Assembly (NCBI RefSeq): GCF_000742135.1
Contig: NZ_KN046818.1
Span: forward strand, 5,088,401-5,152,400
DNA length: 64,000 bases
Reading direction: 5' to 3'
Origin: Klebsiella pneumoniae
GTDB taxonomy: Bacteria; Pseudomonadota; Gammaproteobacteria; Enterobacterales; Enterobacteriaceae
Shown here: positions 18,490 to 27,838 of the stretch, piece after piece
How positions within the stretch are numbered: the first letter of the stretch is position 1
Layout of the letters: every line of letters starts with the position of its first letter
The notes under the pieces: model-generated
What the model was told of the DNA's origin: nothing
Databases searched by the model: none
Seen by the model: only the letters and a program-made list of their open reading frames with translations
Made by a program: the position numbers and the translations under genes

Positions 18490-19110
18490 ATGAGCTATAC
18501 CCTGCCATCCCTGCCTTACGCTTACGATGCTCTGGAACCGCACTTCGACAAGCAGACGATGGAGATCCATCACACTAAACACCACCAGACCTACGTGAAC
18601 AATGCCAACGCCGCGCTGGAAAGCCTGCCGGAGTTCGCTAACCTGTCCGCTGAAGAGCTGATTACCAAGCTGGATCAGCTGCCGGCTGACAAAAAAACCG
18701 TACTGCGTAACAACGCCGGCGGCCACGCGAACCACAGCCTGTTCTGGAAAGGCCTGAAAACCGGTACCACCCTGCAGGGCGACCTGAAAGCGGCTATCGA
18801 GCGCGATTTCGGTTCCGTGGAGAACTTCAAAGCGGAATTCGAAAAAGCCGCTGCTACCCGTTTCGGCTCCGGCTGGGCGTGGCTGGTCCTGAAAGGTGAC
18901 AAACTGGCCGTTGTCTCCACCGCCAACCAGGATTCCCCGCTGATGGGCGAAGCCATTTCCGGCGCTTCCGGCTTCCCGATTATCGGCCTGGACGTCTGGG
19001 AACACGCTTACTACCTGAAATTCCAGAACCGCCGCCCGGACTACATCAAAGCCTTCTGGGACGTAGTGAACTGGGACGAAGCTGCAGCGCGTTTTGCCGC
19101 CAAAAAATAA
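18490..19110 (+). CDS. sodA: Superoxide dismutase [Mn]
   Basis: 206 aa, nearly identical to E. coli SodA. It converts cytoplasmic superoxide to hydrogen peroxide and oxygen. It has the iron/manganese SOD N-terminal hairpin domain and C-terminal alpha/beta domain. Manganese ligands are His27, a His in [10 protein letters not shown], and Asp and His in DVWEHAYYL. The ATG at 18490 follows GGAGATG and yields the family start [17 protein letters not shown]; ten upstream codons are also open but are not part of the protein. A strong terminator follows. Confidence 0.98.
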   Translation: MSYTLPSLPYAYDALEPHFDKQTMEIHHTKHHQTYVNNANAALESLPEFANLSAEELITKLDQLPADKKTVLRNNAGGHANHSLFWKGLKTGTTLQGDLKAAIERDFGSVENFKAEFEKAAATRFGSGWAWLVLKGDKLAVVSTANQDSPLMGEAISGASGFPIIGLDVWEHAYYLKFQNRRPDYIKAFWDVVNWDEAAARFAAKK

Positions 19111-19130
19111 GGTTGCATTGCGCTAAAAGA

Positions 19131-19159
19131 GAAGCGAGTCTGATGACTCGCTTTTTTTA
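19131..19159 (+). terminator. Terminator after sodA
   Basis: The hairpin AGCGAGTC pairs with GACTCGCT and is followed by seven T residues. Confidence 0.9.
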
Positions 19160-19182
19160 TATCTGTAGCAAGGAGAGCAGCC

Positions 19183-19857
19183 ATGCATTATCCGGTGAAT
19201 GTCTTTGTCGGCAAAATCAGGGACTACGCGGGCAGTCGCCCCAGCGCGATCGACAAAATCCAGGTCGACGGAGAATTGCAGCTCGGCGATCTCGGTCTCG
19301 ATGGGGACCAGCAGGCGGAGAAGAAAATCCACGGCGGGCCGGACCGCGCGCTGTGTCATTATCCGCGTGAACACTATGCCGACTGGATCCGTGACTTCCC
19401 CCAGCAGGCCGAGCGGTTCTGCGCGCCGGCGTTCGGCGAAAACCTCTCCACCACCGGGCTTACCGAGCAAAACGTTTATATCGGCGATATTTTTCGCTGG
19501 GGCGAGGCGCTGATCCAGGTCACCCAGCCGCGATCGCCGTGCTTCAAGCTCAACTTTCATTTTGCGATCAATGATATGGCGCAGCTGATGCAAAACAGCG
19601 GAAAAACCGGCTGGCTGTACCGGGTGATTGCCGGAGGGCAAGTTTCCAGCGATGCGCCGCTCGAGCTGGTTTCCCGGCTGAGTGATGTCAGCGTTCATGA
19701 GGCCGGGGCGATTGCCTGGCAGATGCCGTTTGATGATGATCAGTACCACCGCTTACTGTCGGCAGCGGGCCTGTCTGTTAGCTGGAGCCGAACGATGCAG
19801 AAACGGCGTTTAAGCGGCAAGATAGAGGATAGTTCGCGGAGATTATGGGGGAAATAA
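19183..19857 (+). CDS. yiiM: MOSC-domain protein, YiiM 6-N-hydroxylaminopurine resistance protein
   Basis: 224 aa. The MOSC domain spans roughly residues 25-165, with the conserved Cys in TQPRSPCFKL that binds the molybdenum cofactor. Residues ~47-60 (KKIHGGPDRALCHYPREHY) and GENLSTTGL are characteristic. The 3-alpha C-terminal domain follows (DEHYHRLL-like region near residue 185). Family members reduce N-hydroxylated bases such as 6-N-hydroxylaminopurine. In E. coli kdgT lies between sodA and yiiM; here the two are adjacent. Confidence 0.93.
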   Translation: MHYPVNVFVGKIRDYAGSRPSAIDKIQVDGELQLGDLGLDGDQQAEKKIHGGPDRALCHYPREHYADWIRDFPQQAERFCAPAFGENLSTTGLTEQNVYIGDIFRWGEALIQVTQPRSPCFKLNFHFAINDMAQLMQNSGKTGWLYRVIAGGQVSSDAPLELVSRLSDVSVHEAGAIAWQMPFDDDQYHRLLSAAGLSVSWSRTMQKRRLSGKIEDSSRRLWGK

Positions 19858-19875
19858 CCCCCCATATTAAGTATT

Positions 19876-19920
19876 CCCGGGATGCTCCCGGCGCAGCGCC
19901 GCACAGCGCAGGCCGGGTCG
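19876..19920. repeat. Short REP-like palindromic sequence between yiiM and cpxA
   Basis: GC-rich DNA with nested inverted repeats (CCCGGGATGCTCCCGG, then GGCGCAGCGCC) between the converging yiiM and cpxA genes. It may act as a terminator or a degenerate REP unit. There is no T-run. Confidence 0.4.
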
Positions 19921-19923
19921 GCG

Positions 19924-21297
19924 TCAGGTTCGTTTATACAGCGGCAGCCAGATTGTTAAACGCAGACCACCCAGCGGGCTGTCGTCGGCCTTCACCCAGC
20001 CGCGGTGCTGCTGAATAGCGGTTTCGACAATCGCCAGCCCCAGGCCGGTGCCGCCGGACTCGCGGTCGCGCGCCTCGTCGGTCCGGTAGAATGGCCGGAA
20101 AATCTGTTCGCGATCCTCCGGGCTGACTCCCGGGCCGTCGTCATCGACGTTAACCGTAATCCCGTCTTTATCCACCGAGAAGCTGACGGAAATTTTCGTA
20201 TGCGAGTAGCGCAGGGCGTTGCGCACGATATTCTCCAGCGCGCTTTCCAGCGCATTGGGGTTACCGTACAGCGGCCATGGGCCCGGCGGATACTCAACGG
20301 TGAAAGATTTCCCCATCTGCTCGGCTTCAAACGCCGCATTGTCCAACACTTCGTTCCATAGCTGATTGGCTTTCACCGTCTCGCTGACCAGGGCGTTTTT
20401 CGCCTGATTGCGCGACATCACCAGCAGGTCGTTGATCATGCTGTCCAGCCGGTGCGCTTCGGTTTCGATACGCTCCAGCTCCTTGCTCTCTCCGCTGCGG
20501 CGGCGCAGCAGAGCGGTGCCCAGCTGCAGGCGCGTAAGCGGCGTGCGCAGCTCGTGCGAGATATCGGACAGTAGCCGCTGCTGGCTGGTCATCATCCGCT
20601 CCAGGGCCGTCACCATCTGGTTAAAACTGGCGCCAGCGGCTAAAAACTCCTGCGGCCCGGCTTCCAGCTCCGGATGCTGGCGCAGGTTGCCCTGGGCGAC
20701 TTCATCGGCGGCATTTTTCAGCTTACGCGCCGGTTTCGCCAGGCTCCACGCCAGCCACAGCAGCAGCGGGGCGCTGACCAGCATCGTGACGATCAGCAGC
20801 AGCAGCGGCCGGTCAAACAGCAGGTTGATAAAGTCGGATTGTGAGGTGCTGGCGGGACGAATCAGATAGAGCTGATAGTTATCCTCCCCGTCCCGGACGG
20901 AAAACGGGCCCACCATTTCCAGGCGGCCATAGCGTTTTTTCTGCGGATGATCGGCGTTATCGGCCTGGCCGATAAAGTTACGAATGATCTGCATTTCGTT
21001 GCGTTCTGCGCCGATCACGCGGCCTTCGCTGGTCACCAGCAGCAGGCGTTGTCCCGGAGGCGCCCATTTATCGATGGCGCGAAACAAACGACGCCACCAC
21101 ATCAGGTCGTTTGGCGGATCGTTGGCCAGCTCGGCCTCGACGTGCTGCTCGATCATGATGCCCTGACGCTGCTCGCTTTCCAGCAGCTCGGTCATCTGCC
21201 GGGAATCCAGTTTGGGCAACATCAGCACCAGCATCAACACCAGCGCCAGCGTGAGCCAGAAGATGGCGAAGATGCGTGCAGTCAAACTTCCAATCAT
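19924..21297 (-). CDS. cpxA: Envelope-stress sensor histidine kinase
   Basis: 457 aa, the E. coli length. Inner-membrane sensor: TM1 at residues ~8-28, a periplasmic sensor domain to ~165, TM2 at ~166-187, then HAMP. The phosphoacceptor His248 lies in LLSDISHELRTPLTRLQLG. The ATPase domain carries NALRYS, DDGPGVSPEDREQIF and GGTGLGLAIV. It phosphorylates CpxR and dephosphorylates it when unstressed. Its start overlaps cpxR by 4 bp, so the two are co-translated. Misfolded periplasmic protein relieves CpxP inhibition of this kinase. Confidence 0.97.
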   Translation of the reverse strand: MIGSLTARIFAIFWLTLALVLMLVLMLPKLDSRQMTELLESEQRQGIMIEQHVEAELANDPPNDLMWWRRLFRAIDKWAPPGQRLLLVTSEGRVIGAERNEMQIIRNFIGQADNADHPQKKRYGRLEMVGPFSVRDGEDNYQLYLIRPASTSQSDFINLLFDRPLLLLIVTMLVSAPLLLWLAWSLAKPARKLKNAADEVAQGNLRQHPELEAGPQEFLAAGASFNQMVTALERMMTSQQRLLSDISHELRTPLTRLQLGTALLRRRSGESKELERIETEAHRLDSMINDLLVMSRNQAKNALVSETVKANQLWNEVLDNAAFEAEQMGKSFTVEYPPGPWPLYGNPNALESALENIVRNALRYSHTKISVSFSVDKDGITVNVDDDGPGVSPEDREQIFRPFYRTDEARDRESGGTGLGLAIVETAIQQHRGWVKADDSPLGGLRLTIWLPLYKRT

Positions 21298-21992
21298 GAA
21301 GCGGAAACCATCAGATACCCGCGGCCACGCAGCGTTTTAAACCACGGATGGCCATCTTTGCGCTCCGGCAGCTTACGCCGCAGGTTGGAAATATGCATAT
21401 CGATGGCGCGGTCGAACGGCGTCAGGCGCTTGCCTAACACTTCCTGGCTTAAATGCTCACGGGAGACTACCTGACCGAGATGCTGCGCTAACAGATAGAG
21501 CAGGGTGAACTCGGTGCCGGTGAGCTCCAGCGTCTGGCCATCGAAATTGGCTTCCTGGCGGCCCGGATTGAGGCTTAAGGCATCCACTTCCAGGGTTGGT
21601 GAGCCGGCTTCGGTCGTCTGCTGCTGCTCGCTCCAGTGGGAACGGCGCAGAATCGCGCGTATACGGGCCACCAGCTCGCGATCGTTGAATGGCTTAGGCA
21701 AATAGTCATCCGCGCCCAGCTCGAGGCCGAGAACGCGATCCAGCTCGCTTCCGCGCGCTGTTAGCATGATAACCGGAGTCTGGTGTGTCTGACGCAGCTC
21801 TTTCAGCGTATCGATACCGTTTTTCTTCGGCATCATCACGTCGAGCAGCAATAAATCAACGCTGTCGTCCAGAAGGGCCAGCGCCTGTTCCCCATCATGG
21901 GCCACCAGCACGTTAAAACCTTCCATATCGAGCAGCTCTTTTAACAGGGAGGTGAGCTCCCGGTCATCATCAACTAACAGGATTTTATTCAT
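21294..21992 (-). CDS. cpxR: Envelope-stress response regulator
   Basis: 232 aa, OmpR/PhoB-class response regulator. The receiver domain has the acidic pocket at residues 8-9 and phospho-acceptor Asp51 (LLLLDVMMPKKNG). The winged-helix effector domain covers roughly residues 135-230. It binds GTAAA-N5-GTAAA sites. A perfect copy lies 56 bp upstream of this start, between cpxR and the divergent cpxP, consistent with autoregulation. It is the first gene of the cpxRA operon. Confidence 0.98.
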   Translation of the reverse strand: MNKILLVDDDRELTSLLKELLDMEGFNVLVAHDGEQALALLDDSVDLLLLDVMMPKKNGIDTLKELRQTHQTPVIMLTARGSELDRVLGLELGADDYLPKPFNDRELVARIRAILRRSHWSEQQQTTEAGSPTLEVDALSLNPGRQEANFDGQTLELTGTEFTLLYLLAQHLGQVVSREHLSQEVLGKRLTPFDRAIDMHISNLRRKLPERKDGHPWFKTLRGRGYLMVSAS

Positions 21993-22047
21993 TGTTTAAA
22001 TACCTCCGAGGCAGAAATTACGTCATCAAGGCCCGCTAATCCATGAC

Positions 22048-22062
22048 TTTACGTTGTTTTAC
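22048..22062 (-). promoter_or_regulatory. CpxR box in the cpxR-cpxP control region
   Basis: On the minus strand this reads GTAAA-ACAAC-GTAAA, an exact match to the CpxR consensus. It lies 80 bp upstream of cpxP and 56 bp upstream of cpxR, and it should serve both divergent promoters. Confidence 0.9.
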
Positions 22063-22141
22063 ACCCCCTGACGCATGTTTGCAGCCTGAATCGTAGACTG
22101 TCTCTCGTTGAATCGCGACACAAACGTTTTGGGAGTATGTG

Positions 22142-22645
22142 ATGCGCAATGTTATCGCTGCCGTCATGGCCTCAACGCTGGCGCTAAGTGCATATAGCCA
22201 GGCCGCTGAAGTCGTTACCAGCGTTAACTGGCTCCCCGGAGACGAAGGGGGACAGCGCGGTAGCCAAAGCCATATGTTTGACGGCATAAGTTTAACCGAG
22301 CAGCAACGTCAGCAGTTACGGGATCTTATGCAACGGGCACGCCACGACAGGCTCCCCGTTAATGTTAGCGAAATGGAGACAATGCATCGCCTTGTCACCG
22401 CAGAAAATTTTGATGAAAACGCTGTGCGCGCTCAGGCAGAAAAGATGGCGCAGGAACAGGTTGCCCGCCAGGTCGAGATGGCTAAGGTTCGCAACCAAAT
22501 GTACCACCTGCTTACGCCAGAGCAGCAAGCGGTTTTAAATGCTAAGCACCAGCAGCGTATGGATCAGTTGCGTGAGGTTGCAAGGATGCAGAAAGGCTCA
22601 GCGATGATGCTTTCGAGTAGTAGCAACACCCTGCAACCCCAGTAA
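22142..22645 (+). CDS. cpxP: Periplasmic repressor of the Cpx system
   Basis: 167 aa, against 166 in E. coli. A signal peptide (residues 1 to ~21, ending SQAAE) is followed by an all-helical hooked-hairpin domain with two LTxxQ motifs ([10 protein letters not shown] and [10 protein letters not shown]). It inhibits CpxA at the periplasmic face and delivers some misfolded proteins to DegP. The ATG at 22142 is chosen over the GTG one codon upstream because it gives the family N-terminus. It is divergent from cpxR across the CpxR box. A terminator follows. Confidence 0.95.
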   Translation: MRNVIAAVMASTLALSAYSQAAEVVTSVNWLPGDEGGQRGSQSHMFDGISLTEQQRQQLRDLMQRARHDRLPVNVSEMETMHRLVTAENFDENAVRAQAEKMAQEQVARQVEMAKVRNQMYHLLTPEQQAVLNAKHQQRMDQLREVARMQKGSAMMLSSSSNTLQPQ

Positions 22646-22685
22646 CAAACCCTGTTTTCCTTGCCATAGACACCATCCCTGTCTT

Positions 22686-22712
22686 CCCCCACATGATGTG
22701 GGGGTTTTTTTT
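22686..22712 (+). terminator. Terminator after cpxP
   Basis: The perfect 9 bp stem CCCCCACAT / ATGTGGGGG has a one-base centre and is followed by eight T residues. It is expected to extend 5' to a small tetraloop in RNA. Confidence 0.88.
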
Positions 22713-22803
22713 GCCCTTTTTACGGTAAATCAACTCCTTCGCCTATCCCGTGAGCGTCACAAGTTCGGGTTATACTAAGCGCATTGCAGGAGAAGGAGCC
22801 TAT

Positions 22804-23706
22804 ATGAATCAATCTTATGGCCGGTTGGTCAGTCGCGCCGCTATCGCCGCGACGGCTATGGCCTCCGCGTTACTTTTGATCAAAATTTTTGCGTGGTGGT
22901 ATACCGGTTCTGTCAGTATTCTGGCTGCGCTGGTGGATTCGCTGGTGGACATTGCCGCCTCGCTGACCAACCTGCTGGTGGTTCGCTATTCGCTACAGCC
23001 TGCTGATGAAGAACATACCTTTGGTCATGGCAAAGCGGAGTCGCTGGCGGCGCTGGCGCAAAGCATGTTTATCTCCGGCTCGGCGCTGTTCCTGTTTCTC
23101 ACCGGCATTCAGCACCTGGTGCGTCCGGAGCCGCTGCAGGCCGCCGGCGTCGGTGTCGTCGTCACATTGATCGCCCTCGTTAGTACGCTGGCGCTGGTGA
23201 CTTTCCAGCGCTGGGTGGTGCGAAAAACCCAGAGCCAGGCGGTGCGGGCGGATATGCTTCATTATCAGTCTGATGTTATGATGAACGGCGCCATTCTGGT
23301 GGCGCTGGGCCTCTCCTGGTACGGCTGGCATCGCGCCGACGCGTTGTTTGCCTTGGGGATTGGCATCTATATTTTATATAGCGCGCTGCGGATGGGCTAT
23401 GAGGCGGTTCAGTCACTACTCGACCGCGCCTTGCCTGACGAGGAGCGTCAGGACATTATCACCATCGTGACCGCATGGCCCGGCATCCGCGGGGCGCACG
23501 ATCTACGAACGCGGCAGTCAGGGCCGACCCGCTTTATTCAGATTCATTTGGAAATGGAAGATAACCTCCCGCTGGTGCAAGCCCACGTGATTGCAGACCA
23601 GGTGGAGCAGGCGATTCTACGCCGTTTCCCGGGGTCCGATGTCATTATCCATCAGGATCCCAGCTCTGTGGTGCCAGCGGCGCAGCAGGGCTTTTTTGAG
23701 CGTTAG
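22804..23706 (+). CDS. fieF: Cation diffusion facilitator, Fe2+/Zn2+ efflux
   Basis: 300 aa, the same length as E. coli FieF/YiiP. It is a homodimeric inner-membrane cation:proton antiporter exporting Fe2+ and Zn2+. Six TM helices occupy residues ~10-210, with metal-site Asp residues in [10 protein letters not shown] (TM2) and [10 protein letters not shown] (TM5). The cytoplasmic metallochaperone-like domain follows, with [10 protein letters not shown] and IQIHLEME. The ATG at 22804 follows GGAG; eighteen further upstream codons are open but unsupported. It lies between cpxP and pfkA, as in E. coli. Confidence 0.95.
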   Translation: MNQSYGRLVSRAAIAATAMASALLLIKIFAWWYTGSVSILAALVDSLVDIAASLTNLLVVRYSLQPADEEHTFGHGKAESLAALAQSMFISGSALFLFLTGIQHLVRPEPLQAAGVGVVVTLIALVSTLALVTFQRWVVRKTQSQAVRADMLHYQSDVMMNGAILVALGLSWYGWHRADALFALGIGIYILYSALRMGYEAVQSLLDRALPDEERQDIITIVTAWPGIRGAHDLRTRQSGPTRFIQIHLEMEDNLPLVQAHVIADQVEQAILRRFPGSDVIIHQDPSSVVPAAQQGFFER

Positions 23707-23716
23707 GTTATAGTCT

Positions 23717-23732
23717 GTAAACTCGATGTAAA
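23717..23732 (+). promoter_or_regulatory. Candidate CpxR box upstream of pfkA
   Basis: GTAAA-CTCGAT-GTAAA: two perfect CpxR half-sites on the plus strand, 6 bp apart instead of 5. It lies 11 bp after fieF and 171 bp before pfkA. Whether CpxR binds here is an inference from the motif alone. Confidence 0.4.
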
Positions 23733-23902
23733 AATGTGGGGCAGATCGGCATTTTTTGTATAAATTACCGCCGTTTGGTCTGACCTGAATCAATTCAGCT
23801 TGAGGCGTTTGATATACTATTGTCATTAGCGTCGTGCACTCCTGGTGAGGGAGCGCTTCAGGCAACAGAATTATTTTTTGCTTCCTAAGTTCAGAGGTAG
23901 TC

Positions 23903-24865
23903 ATGATTAAGAAAATCGGTGTGTTGACAAGTGGCGGTGATGCGCCGGGCATGAACGCAGCAATTCGTGGCGTTGTGCGCGCGGCATTAACGGAAGGTCT
24001 GGAAGTTTTTGGAATCTATGACGGTTACCTCGGATTGTATGAAGACCGTATGGTTCAGCTCGACCGTTACAGCGTTTCCGACATGATCAACCGCGGCGGT
24101 ACCTTCCTGGGCTCCGCTCGCTTCCCGGAATTCCGCGAAGAACACATCCGCGCTGTGGCTATCGAAAACATGAAGAAGCGCGGCCTGGACGCGCTGGTGG
24201 TTATCGGCGGTGACGGTTCCTATATGGGGGCGATGCGCCTGACCGAGATGGGCTTCCCATGCATCGGCCTGCCGGGCACTATCGACAACGATATCAAAGG
24301 CACTGACTACACCATCGGCTTCTTTACTGCCCTGAGCACCGTGGTGGAAGCGATTGACCGTTTGCGCGACACCTCCTCTTCGCACCAGCGTATCTCCGTG
24401 GTGGAAGTGATGGGCCGTTACTGTGGCGACCTGACCCTGGCGGCGGCGATTGCCGGCGGCTGTGAGTTCATCATGGTGCCTGAAGTGGAATATACCCGTG
24501 ACGATCTGGTGGCAGAAATCAAAGCCGGTATCGCGAAAGGGAAAAAACACGCTATCGTGGCCATCACCGAGCACATGTGCGACGTTGACGAGCTGGCAAG
24601 CTACATCGAGAAAGAGACTGGCCGTGAAACTCGCGCCACCGTCCTCGGCCACATTCAGCGCGGCGGTTCCCCGGTTCCTTACGACCGCATCCTGGCTTCC
24701 CGCATGGGCGCCTATGCGATTGAGCTGCTGCTGCAGGGCCATGGCGGCCGTTGCGTCGGCATCCAGAACGAGAAGCTGGTGCACCACGACATCATCGATG
24801 CCATCGAGAACATGAAGCGTCCGTTCAAGAACGACTGGCTGGATTGCGCGAAGAAACTGTACTAA
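23903..24865 (+). CDS. pfkA: 6-phosphofructokinase I
   Basis: 320 aa, the standard bacterial ATP-PFK. It phosphorylates fructose-6-phosphate to fructose-1,6-bisphosphate, the committed glycolytic step, as a cytoplasmic tetramer activated by ADP and inhibited by PEP. The ATP-binding loop is [13 protein letters not shown] (residues 7-19). The catalytic Asp lies in [18 protein letters not shown]. The substrate loop is [11 protein letters not shown] and the last signature is [23 protein letters not shown] precedes the ATG. Its neighbour downstream is rraA, not sbp as in E. coli. Confidence 0.98.
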   Translation: MIKKIGVLTSGGDAPGMNAAIRGVVRAALTEGLEVFGIYDGYLGLYEDRMVQLDRYSVSDMINRGGTFLGSARFPEFREEHIRAVAIENMKKRGLDALVVIGGDGSYMGAMRLTEMGFPCIGLPGTIDNDIKGTDYTIGFFTALSTVVEAIDRLRDTSSSHQRISVVEVMGRYCGDLTLAAAIAGGCEFIMVPEVEYTRDDLVAEIKAGIAKGKKHAIVAITEHMCDVDELASYIEKETGRETRATVLGHIQRGGSPVPYDRILASRMGAYAIELLLQGHGGRCVGIQNEKLVHHDIIDAIENMKRPFKNDWLDCAKKLY

Positions 24866-24883
24866 GTTACGCGCCGGATAAAC

Positions 24884-24915
24884 AAAAGGCCTTCTCATGG
24901 AGAAGGCCTTTTTTA
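24884..24915 (+). terminator. Terminator after pfkA
   Basis: AAAAGGCCTTCT and AGAAGGCCTTTTTT flank a five-base loop, followed by T residues. The A-rich 5' side means it can also act on transcripts arriving from rraA. Confidence 0.9.
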
Positions 24916-24926
24916 TGGCGGAAGGT

Positions 24927-25412
24927 TTATTCGATATCCAGCGGGTCTTCCGACAGGATCATCCCGGTGTTATCGGCATACAGATGGTCGCCGGAGAAGA
25001 AAGTCACCCCGCCGAAATTGACGCGCACGTCGCTTTCGCCGATGCCTTCGCCAGCCGCGCCGACCGGAATCGCCGCCAGCGCCTGAATACCAATGTCCAG
25101 TTCCTCAAGGTCGTCAACCTGGCGCACCGCGCCATAGACCACCAACCCTTCCCATTCATTCTGGACGGCCAGACGCGCCAGGTCAGCGTCAATTAACGCG
25201 CGTCGTACTGAGCCGCCGCCGTCGATCAGGAGAATATGACCACGGCCATTCTGCTCGAGCAGATCGTAGAGCAACCCGTTATCCTCGAAACATTTAACCG
25301 TAATGATCTGTCCACCAAACGACGACCGTCCTCCAAAGTTAGAGAACAGCGGTTCCACGACGTTGACATCTTCCTGGTAGATGTCACAAAGCTCGGAAGT
25401 ATCGTATTTCAT
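24927..25412 (-). CDS. rraA: Ribonuclease E activity regulator RraA
   Basis: 161 aa, the E. coli length. It is a trimeric ring protein of the HMG/CHA aldolase fold that binds the C-terminal scaffold of RNase E and lowers mRNA decay. The core motif [25 protein letters not shown] is a family signature, as is [14 protein letters not shown]; catalytic aldolase residues are not expected in this subfamily. It lies downstream of menA on the same strand with a 92 bp gap. It is 61 bp from the convergent pfkA stop. Confidence 0.95.
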   Translation of the reverse strand: MKYDTSELCDIYQEDVNVVEPLFSNFGGRSSFGGQIITVKCFEDNGLLYDLLEQNGRGHILLIDGGGSVRRALIDADLARLAVQNEWEGLVVYGAVRQVDDLEELDIGIQALAAIPVGAAGEGIGESDVRVNFGGVTFFSGDHLYADNTGMILSEDPLDIE

Positions 25413-25504
25413 AGGCTTAACGTTCAGTTGCTGCGAGAGTTTTTAGTATATCCCGCGAATCGCATTGTTGGCAAAATCATCAATTGTTAATTGATATTTG
25501 TCAG

Positions 25505-26425
25505 TTAAGCCATCAGCTTACTGGCAATAATTCCGATAACAAACAGCAGGTTGGTCAGTAAGGCCCCTTTGACCGTCTTTTCGAGCATTGGCCGCATCGC
25601 CAGCGGATCGGATTCGCGCAGGACGTAGCGCGCCTGTTTCACCAGCAGCGGCGTGGCGAGAATAAACAGCCAGCCCCAGGCTGAATGCAGCGCCAGCAGG
25701 TTAAACAGCGCCAGACACAGCAGGGCGCCGAGCAGCAGGCAGGCATGATAGCGGCGGGCATTGACCGGGCCCAGGCGCACGGCGAGGGTGTTCTTCCCGT
25801 TCTGCCGGTCGCTGTCGATATCGCGCAGATTATTGATGTTCAGCACGGCGGTCGCCAGCAGACCGCAGGCTGTCGCCGGCAGAAAAATGGCCGCTTCCAC
25901 ATTATGGGCTTGCAGATACCAGCTGCCGAGGACGCTCAGCCAGCCGAAGAAAACGAGTACTGAGATATCACCCAGACCAATATATCCATACGGACGGGTG
26001 CCCACCGTGTAGGTGATGGCGGCCACGATAGACAGGCCTCCCAGAGCGAGGAAGCCGATGAAATCGCCGACGCTCTGCCAGGCGGCGCACAGCAGCGCCA
26101 GACCAAACAGGCAGATGAGTACGACGGTGACGATCAGAGCGCGCTTCATCTGCTGGGGGGTAATCACCCCTTTCTGCATCCCGCGCAGCGGCCCGATGCG
26201 ATCCGGTTTATCGCTCCCCTTAACCGCGTCGCCGTAGTCATTGGCGAGGTTGGAAAGAATTTGCAGCAAGCCGGCGGTGATCAGCGCCAGCAGGGCAACC
26301 CAGGGATCAAAATGGCCCTGCTCCCAGGCAAGGACGGTGCCAACAATAATCGCGGCAAATGCCAGCGGTAACGTTTTAGGACGCAGGCTTTCCAGCCACG
26401 CCTGTGAACGGCTGATATCAGTCAT
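25505..26425 (-). CDS. menA: 1,4-dihydroxy-2-naphthoate octaprenyltransferase
   Basis: 306 aa, an inner-membrane UbiA-family prenyltransferase that attaches the octaprenyl chain to DHNA in menaquinone synthesis. The first Asp-rich Mg-diphosphate site is NLANDYGDAVKGSDKPDR and the second is NNLRDIDSDRQNGKNTLAVR. About nine TM helices are present. The start at 26425 (MTDISRSQAWLESLRPKTLP) matches E. coli; the frame opens five codons earlier. A terminator hairpin separates it from hslU. Confidence 0.95.
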   Translation of the reverse strand: MTDISRSQAWLESLRPKTLPLAFAAIIVGTVLAWEQGHFDPWVALLALITAGLLQILSNLANDYGDAVKGSDKPDRIGPLRGMQKGVITPQQMKRALIVTVVLICLFGLALLCAAWQSVGDFIGFLALGGLSIVAAITYTVGTRPYGYIGLGDISVLVFFGWLSVLGSWYLQAHNVEAAIFLPATACGLLATAVLNINNLRDIDSDRQNGKNTLAVRLGPVNARRYHACLLLGALLCLALFNLLALHSAWGWLFILATPLLVKQARYVLRESDPLAMRPMLEKTVKGALLTNLLFVIGIIASKLMA

Positions 26426-26440
26426 AGTTATTCTAGCCAA

Positions 26441-26465
26441 TAAAAATGGGGGCGATAGCCCCCAT
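26441..26465 (-). terminator. Terminator after hslVU
   Basis: On the minus strand TGGGGGC pairs with GCCCCCA over a four-base loop and is followed by TTTTTA. Confidence 0.85.
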
Positions 26466-26494
26466 CAACAGTGATGAAAATGCATTGCACCGGA

Positions 26495-27829
26495 TTATAG
26501 GATAAAACGGCTCAGATCTTCATCTGCCACCAGAACATCCAGGTGTTTACTCACATATTCGGCATCGATAGTGACGGTCTGGCCGTTCATCTCGCTGGCA
26601 TCATAGGAGATATCTTCCACCAGGCGCTCCAGCACGGTGTGCAGGCGACGCGCACCGATGTTCTCGGTGGTTTCGTTTACCTGCCATGCGGCCTGGGCGA
26701 TGCGCTTGATGCCGTCTTCGGTGAATTCGATGTTCACTCCTTCGGTCGCCATCAGCGCCTTGTACTGCACGGTGATGGAGGCATTCGGCTCGGTCAGGAT
26801 GCGCTCGAAGTCGTGGGTGGTCAGCGCCTTCAGCTCAACGCGGATCGGCAGACGCCCCTGCAGTTCCGGGATCAGATCGGATGGGCTGGCCACCTGGAAT
26901 GCGCCGGAGGCGATAAACAGGATGTGGTCGGTCTTGACCATCCCATGTTTGGTGGAGACGGTGCAGCCTTCCACCAGCGGCAGCAGGTCGCGCTGTACGC
27001 CTTCGCGGGAGACGTCCGGGCCGGAGGTGTTGCCGCCGCGCTTACAGATTTTGTCGATTTCGTCGATAAAGACGATACCGTGCTGCTCTACAGCGTCGAT
27101 GGCTTCCTGCTTGAGCTCTTCCGGATTGACCAGTTTGGCCGCTTCTTCTTCAATCAGCAGCTTCATCGCGTCTTTGATTTTCAGCTTACGCGGTTTCTGC
27201 TTCTGGCCGCCGAGGTCCTGGAACATAGACTGCAGCTGGCTGGTCATCTCTTCCATGCCCGGAGGGGACATGATTTCAACGCCCATCGGCGCCGCAGCGA
27301 GATCGATTTCAATCTCTTTATCGTCCAGCTGGCCTTCACGCAGTTTTTTACGGAACGCCTGGCGCGCTGCAGACGGTTCCTGCGACGGCTCAGTCTGGCC
27401 CCAGTTGTTCTTCGCCGGTGGGATCAGCACGTCGAGCACGCGCTCTTCCGCCAGCTCTTCCGCGCGGTAACGGTTCTTATCGATGGACTGCATGCGAACC
27501 ATTTTGATCGCCGCATCGGTCAAATCGCGGATGATGGAGTCCACTTCTTTACCGACATAGCCCACTTCGGTGAACTTCGTCGCTTCAACTTTGATAAACG
27601 GCGCGTTGGCCAGTTTTGCCAGACGACGGGCGATTTCGGTTTTACCGACGCCGGTTGGGCCGATCATCAGAATGTTTTTCGGCGTGACTTCATGACGCAG
27701 CTCTTCGTTAAGCTGCATCCGACGCCAGCGGTTACGCAGGGCGATAGCAACAGAACGCTTGGCGGCGTCCTGACCGATAATGTGTTTGTCCAGTTCGCTG
27801 ACAATTTCGCGTGGGGTCATTTCAGACAT
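26495..27829 (-). CDS. hslU: HslU ATPase subunit of the HslUV protease
   Basis: 444 aa, AAA+ unfoldase. Walker A is [17 protein letters not shown] (residues ~55-71) and Walker B is [12 protein letters not shown]. The pore motif GYVGKEV and the intermediate I-domain (residues ~110-240) are present. The C-terminus DEDLSRFIL inserts into HslV pockets. It starts 9 bp after the hslV stop in the heat-shock hslVU operon. It unfolds substrates such as SulA and RpoH and feeds them to HslV. Confidence 0.98.
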   Translation of the reverse strand: MSEMTPREIVSELDKHIIGQDAAKRSVAIALRNRWRRMQLNEELRHEVTPKNILMIGPTGVGKTEIARRLAKLANAPFIKVEATKFTEVGYVGKEVDSIIRDLTDAAIKMVRMQSIDKNRYRAEELAEERVLDVLIPPAKNNWGQTEPSQEPSAARQAFRKKLREGQLDDKEIEIDLAAAPMGVEIMSPPGMEEMTSQLQSMFQDLGGQKQKPRKLKIKDAMKLLIEEEAAKLVNPEELKQEAIDAVEQHGIVFIDEIDKICKRGGNTSGPDVSREGVQRDLLPLVEGCTVSTKHGMVKTDHILFIASGAFQVASPSDLIPELQGRLPIRVELKALTTHDFERILTEPNASITVQYKALMATEGVNIEFTEDGIKRIAQAAWQVNETTENIGARRLHTVLERLVEDISYDASEMNGQTVTIDAEYVSKHLDVLVADEDLSRFIL

Positions 27830-27838
27830 GGGAGATCC

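Noticed and set aside
18249..18578. Open frame upstream of and into sodA
   Set aside because: It covers the sodA promoter and Fur-like box and runs out of frame into the sodA gene.
22036..22287. Small minus-strand frame across the cpxR-cpxP interval
   Set aside because: It covers the CpxR box and the N-terminus of cpxP; the region is regulatory.
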